Positions 12,255 through 24,385 of a DNA stretch of 64,000 nt are shown here, in pieces. The position numbers and the translations under genes were made by a program. The notes beneath the pieces were generated by a model. That model ran no database searches and was not told where the DNA came from. It saw only the letters and a program-made list of their open reading frames with translations. The stretch is from assembly GCA_958295665.1 (NCBI GenBank), contig OY282559.1:134209241-134273240 (forward strand), read 5' to 3'. Position 1 is the stretch's first letter. Each line of letters begins with the position of its first letter. The DNA is from Tipula vernalis. Its lineage: Eukaryota; Arthropoda; Insecta; Diptera; Tipulidae.

Positions 12255-12259
12255 GATGC

Positions 12260-14169
12260 CCGTAACAACCCATAGAAAATTTGATAATAGTTCAGATTGG
12301 ATTTTATCACACATAAACGTTGATAACAAAGTCATTGTACCTTCAAAACAGTTTCAAGTGCTTTACACTTATTATTAAATGATAACAATTTATTCAGATA
12401 AATCAAAATTAATAGAAAATCTTTCTACTCAGACTGTTATGGAAGTGCAGCGCGATAAGCCCTTATCATAATTATTGACGCTTATTTCCGTATTTCTATA
12501 AAAGTACACATGGCGATACGGACTTGATACGCGTACTTGCTCAAGTTCTCAATTTATTAATAATAACATTGAATTTATTTAATATTCTATTATAGCGCGA
12601 ATGTATCGTGATACGCGCTATACTTAAAAATAAAATAAAAAACACGCGCCACACTCGTTATGATACGAGTAGATGTAGATGTTGATGTAATTATAAAAAC
12701 GCGATATAACAAATCAAAAGAGACCCAAATTATAAAATAAATATTTAAAAATAAAGAAAAAAACTCTTAAAGATTATGTACGATCGACGATTATCTAAAA
12801 AGTTGAACTTTGAACAATTGTTAACACGTTGCGATGAGGTGTGTCGCACACGAGTTGTATTTTTATATGAACAATAATTATAAAATGTGTCACCAATCCA
12901 TAAAACATATGCATTTTTTCTACTTTTATAATTTTTCGCACACAATTAGCAATATCAAATTATTTTTTGGTATGTCGCCACATTGGGAGACAATGTGTTG
13001 ATTGTTGTACGCGGTATGTAAATCGCGTGAATACCAATCGTCTTTGTTTTGTGTATCGGTTTTATTTATTTTTGTATTTTTTTTGTGTTAGGGAAGAAAA
13101 ACAATACTAACTTATTACGTGTATAAACACGCGATGGTTTTGAACTTGGTCCAAACTTTAAATATGGAAGTGCTCTATATACATAAACGAAAGTTGTTTG
13201 TTCAAATAACGCGATAGACATTAGTAAAATTATCGCGTGGAAATGGATCGTCATGATAGGCCTCTTAATTGGTAATGAATTTTTATTTTACCCGATTGAA
13301 AATTTACAAAGAATGTGATTGAAATGGTCAAGGCTAATTATTTTGGTTTAAGATAATGTGTGGTGAAAATGGATTTACATTTTTATTTTTTTTATTTTTC
13401 TAAAATATTTATTGAATTGATTCCAGACGTGTTTGTGTGGGTGAATAAATTATGGTTTAATCCGTTGATTGAGAAATTAATATTTTCACTTGCGAACATG
13501 AAAAATTTTCTCGGGATAGAACTACACCTTTATCGCATGGCGTAATTTTTGTAAAATTATTTTAAGTCGCCAAACCAATAATTTTCATTTTACAACAATT
13601 TTCCAATTTTTGGTTGGTTTTTTCTAAATTTGGACATATAGCAAAATCACAATTGGTCACGGCAACATTGTTACAATTTGTGGACTATCTTCGATTAGGT
13701 TAAATTAAACTGCCTTATTTATACCATCGTTACAATAAAATCAGTGATACCAGTATGTGTGTGTACTTATTCGAGAATATTCTTACTTTACTCCTTATGG
13801 TCTCTCTTAAGGCTGTAATGTGGTTACCCGTGGCTTTTAATGAAACTTTTGGTTCCCAATTTAGTCTTTCCCTGAATAAGTTTCTGTTCACTAGTGAAGA
13901 GAGCCGGGAAGACGTAAAACTAGATTTGATTTGTCATCGACGACAGTTCTACAGTCTAAGTGATTTTTCTGTTTTTCCACTCTCTTCGCGATGAGTTTGC
14001 TGTTTAGCTTATATCTACTTTTGTGTCCTCTCAATTTTGATTGTTTGAGTATTTTAATAGTTCACAAATTTCTATGCCTACTTTTTGAAAGATGGGCGTC
14101 TAATTTACCCGAGTTCTAGGCTTATTTGGCAGATCTCCTCGCAGTTCGAACAACACCTCAAAAGTCCGT
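12260..14169. other. AT-rich stretch without recognised genes
   Basis: Several short open frames (such as a 79-residue plus-strand frame at 13755-13994) lack motifs I recognise and I do not call them genes. Confidence 0.45.
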
Positions 14170-14710
14170 GTCGTCCAGATATTTTCTGATTTTCATTGAC
14201 GATTTTAGCAGAAAATGTTTTGTTTATTTTCTGAAGTCTAAATAGGAAGTTTTTGCAACATTCATCGAATTTAAAACGTGGATTGAAAAAAAAAAGTGAA
14301 AGAAAAATTAAAATTTTACGTACTGATAATGGAACTATTTTAAGTTAAGTATTTTAAGTTAAGTAAATAAGGACAATTTTCAAAGCGGCCGGTTATGAAA
14401 AACAACTTACCCTTTAATTATTATTTTATTATTATGTTCATGTGAATTCATCAATTTCTACAATCAAAATGGTACAGCAGAAAGAATGAATAGAACGATA
14501 GTCGACCGGTCTAAATGCATGTTAATTGATACGAAATTAAGTGTCACATACTGGGCTGAAGCGGTCAACATGGCTGTTTATATAATAAACAGATCAGTAT
14601 CGTCATTGTTGGTTGATACAACTCCGAAAGAAGTATGGAGTGGCTCTAAAGTTGATTTAAGTGATCTGAAAACATTTGGTTCTCAAGCATCTTAAAAATG
14701 AAAAAAATGT
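14170..14710 (+). mobile_element. second copia-family fragment (integrase core), inverted relative to the full copy
   Basis: From 14170 the plus strand is near-identical to the integrase region of the 7921-12254 element: DFSRKCFVYFLKSK, then MNRTIVDRSKCMLIDTKLSV at 14486 and TFGS near 14680. About 100 bases (14337-14437) containing a doubled TATTTTAAGTTAAG motif interrupt it right after the second catalytic aspartate (TDNG-equivalent). It carries the same in-frame shortening between the second D and E as the full copy. No LTR is attached. Confidence 0.92.
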
Positions 14711-15119
14711 TGGTCTATTTTTGGAAATATATGGCAAAATTTACCCCAGGCCATGTTCATCAAACTCTCTCGATATCTGAAATGTTGAAATAGTTGAGAT
14801 CTCGTGGAATTATGCACCTAAAAAAAGAAAAAAATGACCGGTGAAACGCTGTTTTGTGGTGCTTTTTGTCCGAACCGCCTAATCGGTCTTGAAGGTTCCA
14901 CCGGTTTGGACTTCTCTGTCCGCAAGTTGGTATATTTTGCGTTTACCTGTCTTCATCTGTTTAAAAGTTATAGGCGATTAGTTTATAACATTTTAAAAGC
15001 TTCAATTGGCTTCCTTGGTCCGTTGTGATATGAAAGGAATCCCAACCCGCAAAAATATAAAGGGATGAAACCTTATGAGATGATCAGAACTTCGGTTCTG
15101 AAAATTAGCTCAAATCGCA
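14711..15119. other. unassigned sequence
   Basis: A 64-residue open frame (14834-15028) shows no recognised motif. The GC content is a little higher than in its surroundings. Confidence 0.35.
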
Positions 15120-16500
15120 AATCAATCTCTAACTGAGTCTCTTAACACAATGTTCAGCTCAACCTCCAACTCAATTTACAACTCAACCTCCAACTCAATC
15201 GCAACATTATTCTTAACGTAATCAACAAATTAACCACCAACCCAACCCTCAACTCAATCACCAAATCAACCTCAAATAATTTCCTAATCGAACCTCTTAC
15301 TTAAATTCAACTTTACTGCGTAAATGAGTGAATGAGCTCAACTAAAACCAACTCAACCTAACCTCCCGCTAAAGCCTAAATTCGACCCCAAATTAAATCC
15401 TGAAACCTAACCACTCATCTGAAACTCTATTCAACCCTAACTCGACCTCAATTCAACCCAACCTTAAACTTAACCATAACTCAACCGCAGCTCAACCTTC
15501 AACTCAATTCTAATTTATCCCTCAACTCAACTCCAAACTAAATGTTCAACGCAAACTCTAAATCAGCACGGTTCGCAAACTATATGAGTACATGAACTAA
15601 ACAATCTTATTTCTACTGTAACCCTCGACTCAACTGCCAAATAAATCCCGAACTGCACCTATCGCTCAACCTCAACTCAGTGCTCTATTGGACAACTTAA
15701 CCCTCAACACAACCCTTAACTTAACGCAAGACTCAGTCCTCAAATCAACATGGTCCGAAAAATTAAATGCGTACATGAGCTCAACTCAGAACAAGTCGCA
15801 AATAAAGCTCAATAAATCTCACTCAACATAAAACTCAGATCCCTTACTCAACTCAAGCTACTTTCCAACTCAACCAATAACTATCCCAAAATAAATCCCC
15901 AACTGAACTTTCGTTAAAGTTGAACTCTAACCCAAATCAACTTCCAATTCAAACCTCAACTCAACCCCAAACTTAATCCCTAAACTAACACAATCTGAAA
16001 ATCGCTTGGCTCTATGAATTCAACTCAATCTTAACTAAATCTCTAATTCGACCCCAAACTAAATATTCAACCCATTCCTCATTTCTCTTCATTCATTATA
16101 GCATTAACCTATCATTCCATCATGCCACTATACCATTAAACAATTAAACCATCATACCATCGCACCGTGGTACCGTCGAACCATTGTACATAACACCATA
16201 ATATCACACAACCATACCATCATTACATCACCATCACATAAGTACATACATATGTACATGCATACAAACGTTCACTTTAACTTATATAGATTGACTCAAC
16301 TGCTCACTAAACCTTTATCCAACCCCAACTCAACTCCAATCCAGACTCAATTCAACCCGCAAATTTAACCAAACTCAATCCTCAACTCAATCACAATCTC
16401 AATCTCATTATATCCTAATCCAACCGCAACTCAACTCCAACTCAACTTCTACTTACGTCACAAATTGACCCCTAACCTTCAAGTCAACCCCAAATTCAGT
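15120..16500. repeat. degenerate CTCAAC/CCTCAACTCAA repeat field
   Basis: Over about 1.4 kb the plus strand consists mainly of degenerate copies of CTCAACTCAACC-like units (for example TCAACCTCAACTCA, CTCAACTCCAACTCAA), with an ATACCATCATACCATC variant near 16080-16230. There is no reading frame. The same motif in opposite orientation (GAGTTGAG) flanks the LINE at 35159-37989. Confidence 0.9.
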
Positions 16501-17989
16501 ATCCAACTCAATATTTAAACCAGCATATAGAAAAAATTGGTAAATATTTATATAAACAGGTGATTTTGAGTCAATTTGTATGGCAGGTACCCGACCCTCT
16601 TGACTTATAGGTTCCAAAAGTTTTTCAATTCTCCGCCTTGACAATAGAAACAAATTGGTGAAAAAAATAGAAATCGGAAAAGCCATTCTCGAGATATCAT
16701 GGGTACAGATATCCAGACATCCTGACAGACGACCTGACTTTCAAAACGTCGAGAAAAGTGGTTTTGAACCAACCAAATTTTTACTCATTTTTACCAGGAT
16801 TTCAATATTTTGGCCTTTTTAGACCGAAGTTAGACAAATGTCTATACAAGTTTTAGCTACTTCAACAGTCATTCAGCACCTGGATGAGCAAGCAGCTCTT
16901 TATCGTTTTCTCCATATCAAATCCATTCAATTGTTTGGCAGCTTCTTCCTCCCCTGTTTTATTTCCGTTGTAAATTATGCAACATAATCAAGATACCGTA
17001 GTTGGAATAGGGGTTCTTTTAGTTTTGCAATGGCTGTTGTTAGAGGGTTTTGTGATCCATATATATACCGTAAATTTCTGTCCTTCCACAAAATATCGAA
17101 AATATTTTGAACAATGAAAGTTTTCGTGAAAAGAACCGAAATGATTTTTAAAAGTCTTCTTTAAACTGTTCCAGTATTGTCTAGTAGACAGCCGAAGATA
17201 TAATACGAATGAGTTAGTTCAGTAAGCTCGTTTTTAACTTTGCTCATATTGTACAGCTAAAGAAATTTGACCGTTTTGTGTTTATTAGGCTGGCTAAATA
17301 CTCTTGTGTCGGCAATATCATTTCAGCTAAATTCATGAAAATATTGAATAGCGTTGAGAGTTTGATGAGAAATCATGAAAATGTCGAATCGGATACAAAT
17401 CAATTATTGTCACAGAATCCAAATATCTATAATTTTCGTGCGGTCTTGAGTTATTCTGATCATTTTTTGGCACCACATGAAGTGATGAGCAAATAGAAGA
17501 TGCCGGTTACCGGCTCGAACCGATTACACCATGTTTATACTAGTACTGATACTATGACGAAAATATATTGTAATTCGCGATGTAAAACTAGATCAAGGCA
17601 TAAGAGTTTCGTGGCAAAAGTGGTTCGATTTCGAAAATTATCGAATGATCGAATATTCATGGTTCTTCCTTTCGCCGCTTCAACGTTGAGGGTATATGAG
17701 TTTTTGCTTTGACTCCTGAAAATACACGGATCTCTGCAAATATTCGCACGCTCTTCAAACTTTCTGTGGTACCAACAAAATCAGGAACGGAATTAACCAG
17801 AATTATTTACGAGAACAGTAGGTTGTTTTACAGTCACAGTATGGCAAAATGGATTAGTTATCGGATTTTTAAGATCCCAAACATTGTCCGCAGTTTCTAG
17901 AGGCCTTGGCAAATAATCGAATTCACCAACAATCTATTAAATTGTCACTATATTTAATGTTCACTTTATCGCGTTCAATTTACTACCAA
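16501..17989. other. unassigned stretch with short open frames
   Basis: Three consecutive plus-strand frames of 62-72 residues (17278-17900) lie end to end. They show no motif I recognise and no shared frame, so I do not call a gene. Confidence 0.35.
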
Positions 17990-18144
17990 TCCAACTTGAT
18001 TTGCCTATTTGTCAAAAAAAAACATTTCGAGAATAATCTCCCCTAAATGTTGAAGTAGTTATAAAAATTTTGGTCAATACACTATTTTAGTACAAGCTAA
18101 GAAAATAGTAATTATAATACTCTAACCTAGGTGTCACCGTAACA
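17990..18144 (-). repeat. LTR-family fragment (same family as 60857-61306)
   Basis: Read on the minus strand from 18144, TGTTACGGTGACACCTAG matches the start of the solo LTR at 60857 (TGTAACGGTGACACCTAG). Further similarity to the copy at 32012-32574 covers the TACTAAAATA region. Only the 5' end of the LTR is recognisable. Confidence 0.65.
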
Positions 18145-18469
18145 ATATCATCTGAGATATTGTGGAGTTACACTGGCAATCTGAACAAGATGGGAATCGG
18201 AACTAGAAGAGGATAGGTTGCCAAAGCGACAAATTTTGGTCTAGATTTCGAATGATGTGGTTAAACTTGATCTCGTCTCAAACTACCCTGGCAGAATGCA
18301 GTATGTTGCTGCTCTGCTTGATGAACCACAATCGAGGTTGCTTAAGCCAAAATACTGGAAGGGAAGTAGTCGAGACCGTGTTGGATATTGGATAATTTGC
18401 TTCGAGTTAGCGTCTTGATCACCCATTCGATTTGTTATGATTTTTTATTACGATTTACTTATGAATTTT

Positions 18470-18990
18470 TATGTATTAAGAGAGTGCATTTATTTTAAAG
18501 TAAAAATGCAACTTTATTGTCAAAAATTGATTACAAATTAATCATTCAAAATATTATCCGTTGTTAGCCACTACTTTTTCCCATATTTCATCGAAAGAAC
18601 GAGACATCTTTAGAGGATATACACGAAACGGCCCATTTTTGGTATTATCATAAGATTGGAAGTGCTGCTCAGACAAGTCTTGAGTCATCGATCGAAATAG
18701 GTATTAATCGGAAGAAGCAATATCTGGAGAATAATACGGCGGAGGTAGTGGGAAATCCCATTTAAGCGCATCTAACGTTTACTTGACCGGTTTCGAATTA
18801 TGATGCTGAGCGTTGTCGTGCTGGAAAATCATTTCGTCATCCATTCTTGCGAGATCTGGTCGTTTTAGCTTCACGGCTCAATTGCATCAATTATTGATGG
18901 CGCCATGAATATTCGGCTTTGCCGCCGATCTAACCTCCACTACGATTTTTGCGCTTCGAATTATCGTAGTGTATCCATTTATCATCATCC
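18470..18990 (-). pseudogene. mariner-like transposase, C-terminal relic
   Basis: The minus strand gives MIFQHDNAQHHNSKPVK (second catalytic D in HDNA), LKWDFPLPPPYYSPDIASSD (third catalytic D of the D34D mariner type), YLFRSMTQDLSEQHFQSY and IWEKVVANNG. This order and these motifs are those of mariner-family transposases. Stops and a frameshift around 18840-18880 interrupt it; the N-terminal half is missing apart from a KLSREAKTTR segment. Confidence 0.85.
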
Positions 18991-20739
18991 TTTACGATAC
19001 GTCTTAAATTTAAAGAATTTGTTTAAAATAATCTTTGGCCTACACTTATGACATACCTTGGGCCACATAACTAAATTTTCGGATCGAATTATACTTTCAA
19101 CCTAATATGTCACGTTTAATCTTAGTTTCATCTCAATTTGAATTTCAAAGCTTTGAAACTTTGGTTGTGAGATCTATCAGTGGTATGTTGCGGCTCGCTT
19201 AACCATGTTCTCCTTTGATATTGTGCATTTAAATTAGAAACTTATTTGTTTTAAAATTCTGTAAAAGTCCCTTGGAAATTATGCCAATTCGAGAATATTG
19301 TGAGATATCTGAAGTTTGCAATTCGAACAGAAATTCCTGGACTAAAAGTTTAGATGATCGATAGTTTTAAAACAAAATATAACGAAACATCTTTTAGATT
19401 TTACTTAAAAGCAATATAAAATATATTATGCAAGATCTCGCATAATACAATCATTAAAATATTAAAATGTATGACGACCTTCGCATTATGGTAATTTTGC
19501 AATAAATATAAAGTTACGTATCCAGACAATATAAAAAAAAATGGTCGACAAAATGAAAACCGTAGAATGCCCATGAGACATGACAATAAATTGTATCGAT
19601 TTGAATCGTACAGGTGGAATGAGAACGATAAATTGGATTAAATTTCGTAGCGCGTGTTACATTAAACGGAATAGTTGGTCCATCATTCCACCAAAATTCA
19701 GTTTGGTTTTAGGGTTTACCTTCAAATCCAATTCCACATTGGGTTTTAAAACTTTGATGGTTTTGACGTTTTTTTTTTGTATTTAATTCAATCCGAAAGA
19801 AATCAACAGACACATATACAATAAAGTTTATCGGATTTTAATTGAATTTTAATCTTGTAACAATTGAATTTCTTGAAAATATAAAATGAACCTAAAAATA
19901 TATTTTATGTAATTAAATTGTGTGCCTGGGACATGCCATTTAAAGCGAAAATAAAACAAACTAAAAACTTCAATTATTTTCGTGTCATCCAAATTGCGTT
20001 ATTCTAAAAATAACACTAAGCAAACGCAAGCAACAAACACTAACATCAAAATGGTCATTCAACTTAATTATACTTTAGTTAATTACTATTTTTTTTATTT
20101 TAATTATACTAAGTACTAACAATAGTTGTGTGTACATAAATAGAGAACTAAACGATTCATTATCACCATTACGTATTTCATGTTCCGATAATTGAATTGA
20201 AAATGCAATCGGCCAAGCATGCAATCGAGATTCGTTTTGTAAAATTAAAGTGGTAAATTATCCTCTTGGGTTAAGGTGTGGTCTGAAATTTATTAAGTAC
20301 ATATTTGGATGATGGTTCTGGCTTTTTTGATTTTTTGTTGCTCATGGGTATTTTCCAAAATTTACACTTAAATCATCTTCAATCTTTGTTTTTAATATTA
20401 TGCGTTATAAACAGAAAATGAGAGGAGAATATGTACCTATAATGTTACATATGTAACACGTGTAGGTCTAGACCCCTCCGCCTCCCCCTTTCATTTGTTC
20501 CGTTCCAATTATATGGCATGAGTGATTTAAATTATACAAGGTTCATAAAATATGTTCAGCAAACGAACTTCAAAATTTTTTAAACCAAAAAGGCAAACAA
20601 TAAACAAAATCTGTTCCCCAAATCATCAATACCTTAAGAATATAGTTTGGAAAACCAGAACCAAATGACAAATGAGATCATGTCGGAACCACCAATTCAA
20701 GATTGTAGATTGAAAACTTTAATCTAGTTTTTGCTTTCC
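18991..20739. other. AT-rich stretch without recognised genes
   Basis: No open frame here exceeds about 70 residues and none shows a known motif. Confidence 0.45.
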
Positions 20740-20935
20740 ATTCAAAATCTGTCTGATAATATGATTGCTGCAAAAATGAATGTCCACTTAAACAATCCGA
20801 CGCTATTACAAAAACTTGTTGAAAAATTGCCGGAAGTAAGAGGCTGAACTAGACAATCTTGTGGTGAATTACATTTAGCTACATTCAATGATTGGCTTTT
20901 ACAACTGGCAGAAGCTGCAAGTAATGTTATTATAT
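20740..20935 (+). pseudogene. BEL/Pao gag fragment
   Basis: The plus strand reads NNPTLLQKLVEKLPEVRG, then after a stop LHLATFNDWLLQLAEAASNV. The pairing of L-x-K-L-V-x-K-L-P with T-F-x-D-W-L-x-x-x-A-E-A-A-S is characteristic of the conserved gag region (the DUF1759 area) of BEL/Pao retrotransposons of insects. Only about 60 codons are left, with one in-frame stop; no pol is nearby. Confidence 0.6.
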
Positions 20936-21195
20936 TCTGTTGGTTCCAAAACATCAAATGTGAGAGGATTCACCCATCAGAAAGACATGTCAGAAACATA
21001 GAAACTGGTAAATGCGATGGGGTTATTTTTGTAGTAAATTTTAATTATTTGTAAACGTTGTTCGTTCGTGTACTTTACCATGATGAAAATGTTGTCTTTA
21101 CTGAATGTTTTAACACTGAAAGTTTGATTATTGGTTTAAGGGTCAGCCCACAGTGAAGTTCAAAGTTGTCAAATCCCAAATGGAAAACCCGTTAG

Positions 21196-21412
21196 TATAT
21201 ACTTCGGCATACGGTACACTATGGCATGTTTCGTTACGGCATATTTCAAAACGGCATAAAGTACACTACAGCATGTTTCAGTAAGGTATATGGTACAATA
21301 AAGTATATGGTAAATGGCATGTTTCATTACGGCTTTTTTCAATACGCCATATAGCATACTTCGGCATATGATACACTACGGCATATTTCAGTAAGGCATA
21401 TAGTACAAAACC
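21196..21412. repeat. degenerate tandem repeat of GGCATAT/GGCATGTTTCA units
   Basis: Units such as TACGGCATGTTTCAGTAAGGCATAT and GGTACACTACGGCAT recur about every 45-50 bases with variation. No coding potential. Confidence 0.75.
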
Positions 21413-21804
21413 ATCTATTTTAAAAATTGGCTATTTCTTAACCGAGTATGACTAAATTTGATTTATACGATTGAAATGTTAATGGGATTCTAAAATAATT
21501 TTTTTGATGAAGTTCTGATACTGTAATTTATTCATTTAAAAGAATTTTCCTTCACCTATTGAAATTTTCCTTGATTTAAAACCACTTTCCTAGATTTCAG
21601 AGAATTCTCCTTCACTTAATAGAATCGTACTTTAAGCTTAGTACTTGACGTGAAATGAAATTTTTCCAAGTCAAATCGAAAATGAAAATTTCACCGCTGA
21701 ATTTCACTTTGGTGTAAGAAACTTTATTACCGTAAAATAAATTGTTCTTATTAGAATATATTTGTCTCCTTTTTGTCTCTACACATTTTTTACTGGCCAG
21801 ACAT
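21413..21804. other. unassigned AT-rich stretch
   Basis: A few AATTTTCCTT-type short words recur at 21540-21620. Otherwise nothing is recognised. Confidence 0.35.
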
Positions 21805-21915
21805 TCGGCCTTTCAATAATTGGCCGTTCGACCCTTTCGGCCTTTTGACATTCGGCCTTTCGCCCCTTTCGGTGTTTTGATATTCGGCCTTTCGACATTC
21901 GGGCTTTCGTTCTTA
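21805..21915. repeat. degenerate TTTCGGCC short tandem repeat
   Basis: Recurrent words TTTCGGCCTTT, GACATTCGGCCTTTCG and GACCCTTTCGG over about 110 bases. Confidence 0.75.
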
Positions 21916-22019
21916 AAATTTTTAAGTTTATAATTTTTCACTGGTTGAGCCTTTACTTCTGAGGCTGTAATTATGCGCTCCTCGTTCATACGCTCGTTTT
22001 AACGGGTGGTCCAATTAGC

Positions 22020-22865
22020 GTTTACATTTCAACTACCCACAATTTCAACTGTGGCAACACTTAGGAAAACACTTTTGTTGCTCAGAATGTGTCTAAACAT
22101 CCTTCAGTATCAATTCGCCACCGTGCTCAAGAATCGAATATTTCACGCTGTTCTGTGATGAGAATTTTGCATAAAGACCTCGGTATGAAGGCGTACAAAG
22201 TTCAATTAGTGCAGGAGCTGAAGCAAAATGACCCCCAACGTTTTCGGTTCGCTAGCATTTTTACCGAAAAATCGTCTTTTCCGACGAATCTCATTTTCAC
22301 CTCCGAGGCTATGTCAACAAGCAAAATTGTTGCAATTATGGCTCAGAAAATCCACACGTAACCATGGAGAAGCCGATGCATGCACAACGAGTGACTGTTT
22401 GGTGTGGATTTTGGACCGGCAGCATCATTGGTCCATTTTTTTTTAAAATTAGCAAGGAGCCGCCCTTACAGTCAATGGGAAGCGTTATCCAGAATTCAAG
22501 AGGACACACACGACATTTGGTTTCAACAGGACGGCGCAACTTCCCACACAGCAAACGAAACAATCGGTCTTTTGCACACTGTCTTCAAGGATCGAATAAT
22601 CAGCCGTAGCGGAGATGTCAATTGGCCACCACGCAGCTGCGATTTGACTCCGTTGGACTTTTTTTTTGTGTGGAGCCATTAAGGATAAGTGTTACGTTAA
22701 CCATCCAGAGACTATCCAAGACTTGAAAGATCATTGCCATTGATGAGATAGGAGCCCATACAATCGAAAATGTTCTGAAAAATTGGGTTGAAAACATGGG
22801 AAACTGTAAAGCCAGCCGTGGAAGTCATTTGAATGAAATTTTGTTCCATACTCGCAAATAATACT
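22020..22865 (+). pseudogene. IS630-Tc1-mariner transposase with all three catalytic aspartates
   Basis: The plus strand encodes a helix-turn-helix region (VSIRHRAQESNISRCSVMRI), then KVQLVQELKQNDPQRF, followed by a frame change and VFSDESHFHLRGYVNKQN at about 22264 (first D). Next come QRVTVWCGFWTGSIIGPFFF, then a frame change to WFQQDGATSHTA near 22518 (second D) and PRSCDLTPLDFFF near 22640 (third D, so DDD type). The tail HPETIQDLKD and NCKASRGSHLNEI runs to about 22865. At least two frameshifts and one stop break it. It would bind element TIRs and cut DNA; no TIR pair was confirmed. Confidence 0.9.
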
Positions 22866-23289
22866 ACAATACTTACTTACAAATTGAGTTGGTACAAAAA
22901 GATGATATTCGCAGCCATGTTGTCCAAACAGAACGAAGCGAAAAAGGAGAATTTTTGATGTGATGGAACGATTCAATCTCTTCGACGAGTTGGATTGAGG
23001 AGAATATCTGCTTGGTGTGTAGAAAGAGGAGGATCGTGAGCCAGGGATGTAAGGTTATACACTAACTCAGACAGAACATACTATATAGCTTCCAGGTAGA
23101 CAAATTGGTGGCTCTTGCTGTAGAATTGTTGGAGAGATTGATATAAATTGTACCTTCTATTATCGAAAGCATTTTCAATTTGATGTATCAGATCTATGTA
23201 TCATTTAAACTGAAATGCCGGTGAGCTTAATTGAGCATTCTTTCACGTAAACACGGAAAGTGTGTCAGGAATAATATTATCAGCCCTCT

Positions 23290-23505
23290 TTTTATGTTCG
23301 ATGTTGAAATAAAATGATTGCAGCTTCAAGCTCCACTTAGTAGTTGACCTGCAAGATCGTTCTGGCTCATGCGCCATTTCAGACCTGCATGATCCGTCAA
23401 TATGGTGAAATCCAACTGTTCCACATAGGGACGAAACTTTTAAACGATTAGTACGGTTTCTAGCGCTGTAATTGAATAGTTTCGTTGCGCCGAATTAAAC
23501 ATTAT
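23290..23505 (-). pseudogene. gypsy B RNase H remnant
   Basis: The minus strand contains RNYSITALETVLIV, then after a stop KFRPYVEQLDFTILTDHAGL and KWRMSQNDLAGQL. TALE supplies the E and TDHAGL the D of gypsy RNase H. The start of the domain (a DGAEHPIA-like string) appears separately near 24330-24345, on the far side of unrelated sequence. Confidence 0.7.
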
Positions 23506-24385
23506 TATTGTGCCCATCAGTTTAAATGCCCAAAATTTCAAGTTTACATTTATTTTGGGCTATTATATCTCCCACAGACATTTTCGGATCCGCCCCCGAG
23601 CCGAAGAGGAGCCACCACCAACTATAGTGACCTCTGCACTTACCAAAGGGTTCCACAGTGGCCCGAGTGACCATTCATTTATATACTGCATCATTTCGGT
23701 CAAATTTCTGAATTTGAGATTTTTAAAAATCGAATATCCTGTCATCGTCTTATTTAGGGCAAATATCAAATGCATGACTGGTCTCTCGAACATTGTTATT
23801 CAACTATCTTTCGTAATCATTAGTCAGATTCAAACTGGCAAGCCCAAATATGAAACAGTTCTGATTAACACTTTCTACAACATTAGCTAAATGGTGCTGG
23901 CATTGCAAGGAACTCCAACACTCGCTCCCAAGTCTATTTACAACTGCTAATCTCCATCAGATCATAGCATTCAAAAATGTCGATCAGATATTTTCCATCT
24001 CTTGTCACCATCTATGAATGTTTGAATTGACCAACTATTTAGAAAATTCGAAAATTTGCCGAAAAAATCGACCTGAGGCACACACCATAAATCTAAATTT
24101 TAAAATTTGATAATGGTAAGGATTTGCGGAAACATGCCGACATAAAAATGTGTAGTAATTCTCAAAACAATATTGCAGGAGATCAGCCTTTCTTTGTAAA
24201 AATATGTCATATGCTTAACCACAGATAGTGCCAGCATAACGGTTAAGGGCGGTTCATTGATTTATGTGCCTTAATAGAAATGCTCTACAAAAAACAAAAC
24301 TTGATTGATAAACCGATATTGGGCCTTGGGCGCAATTGGATGCTCAGCCCCATCATCTCCGGTCTGGAAAAGCACGTTTCATATG

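Noticed and set aside
17278..17900. Three consecutive plus-strand frames that could be a gene
   Set aside because: No known motif, no common frame, no splice sites or promoter that I could support.
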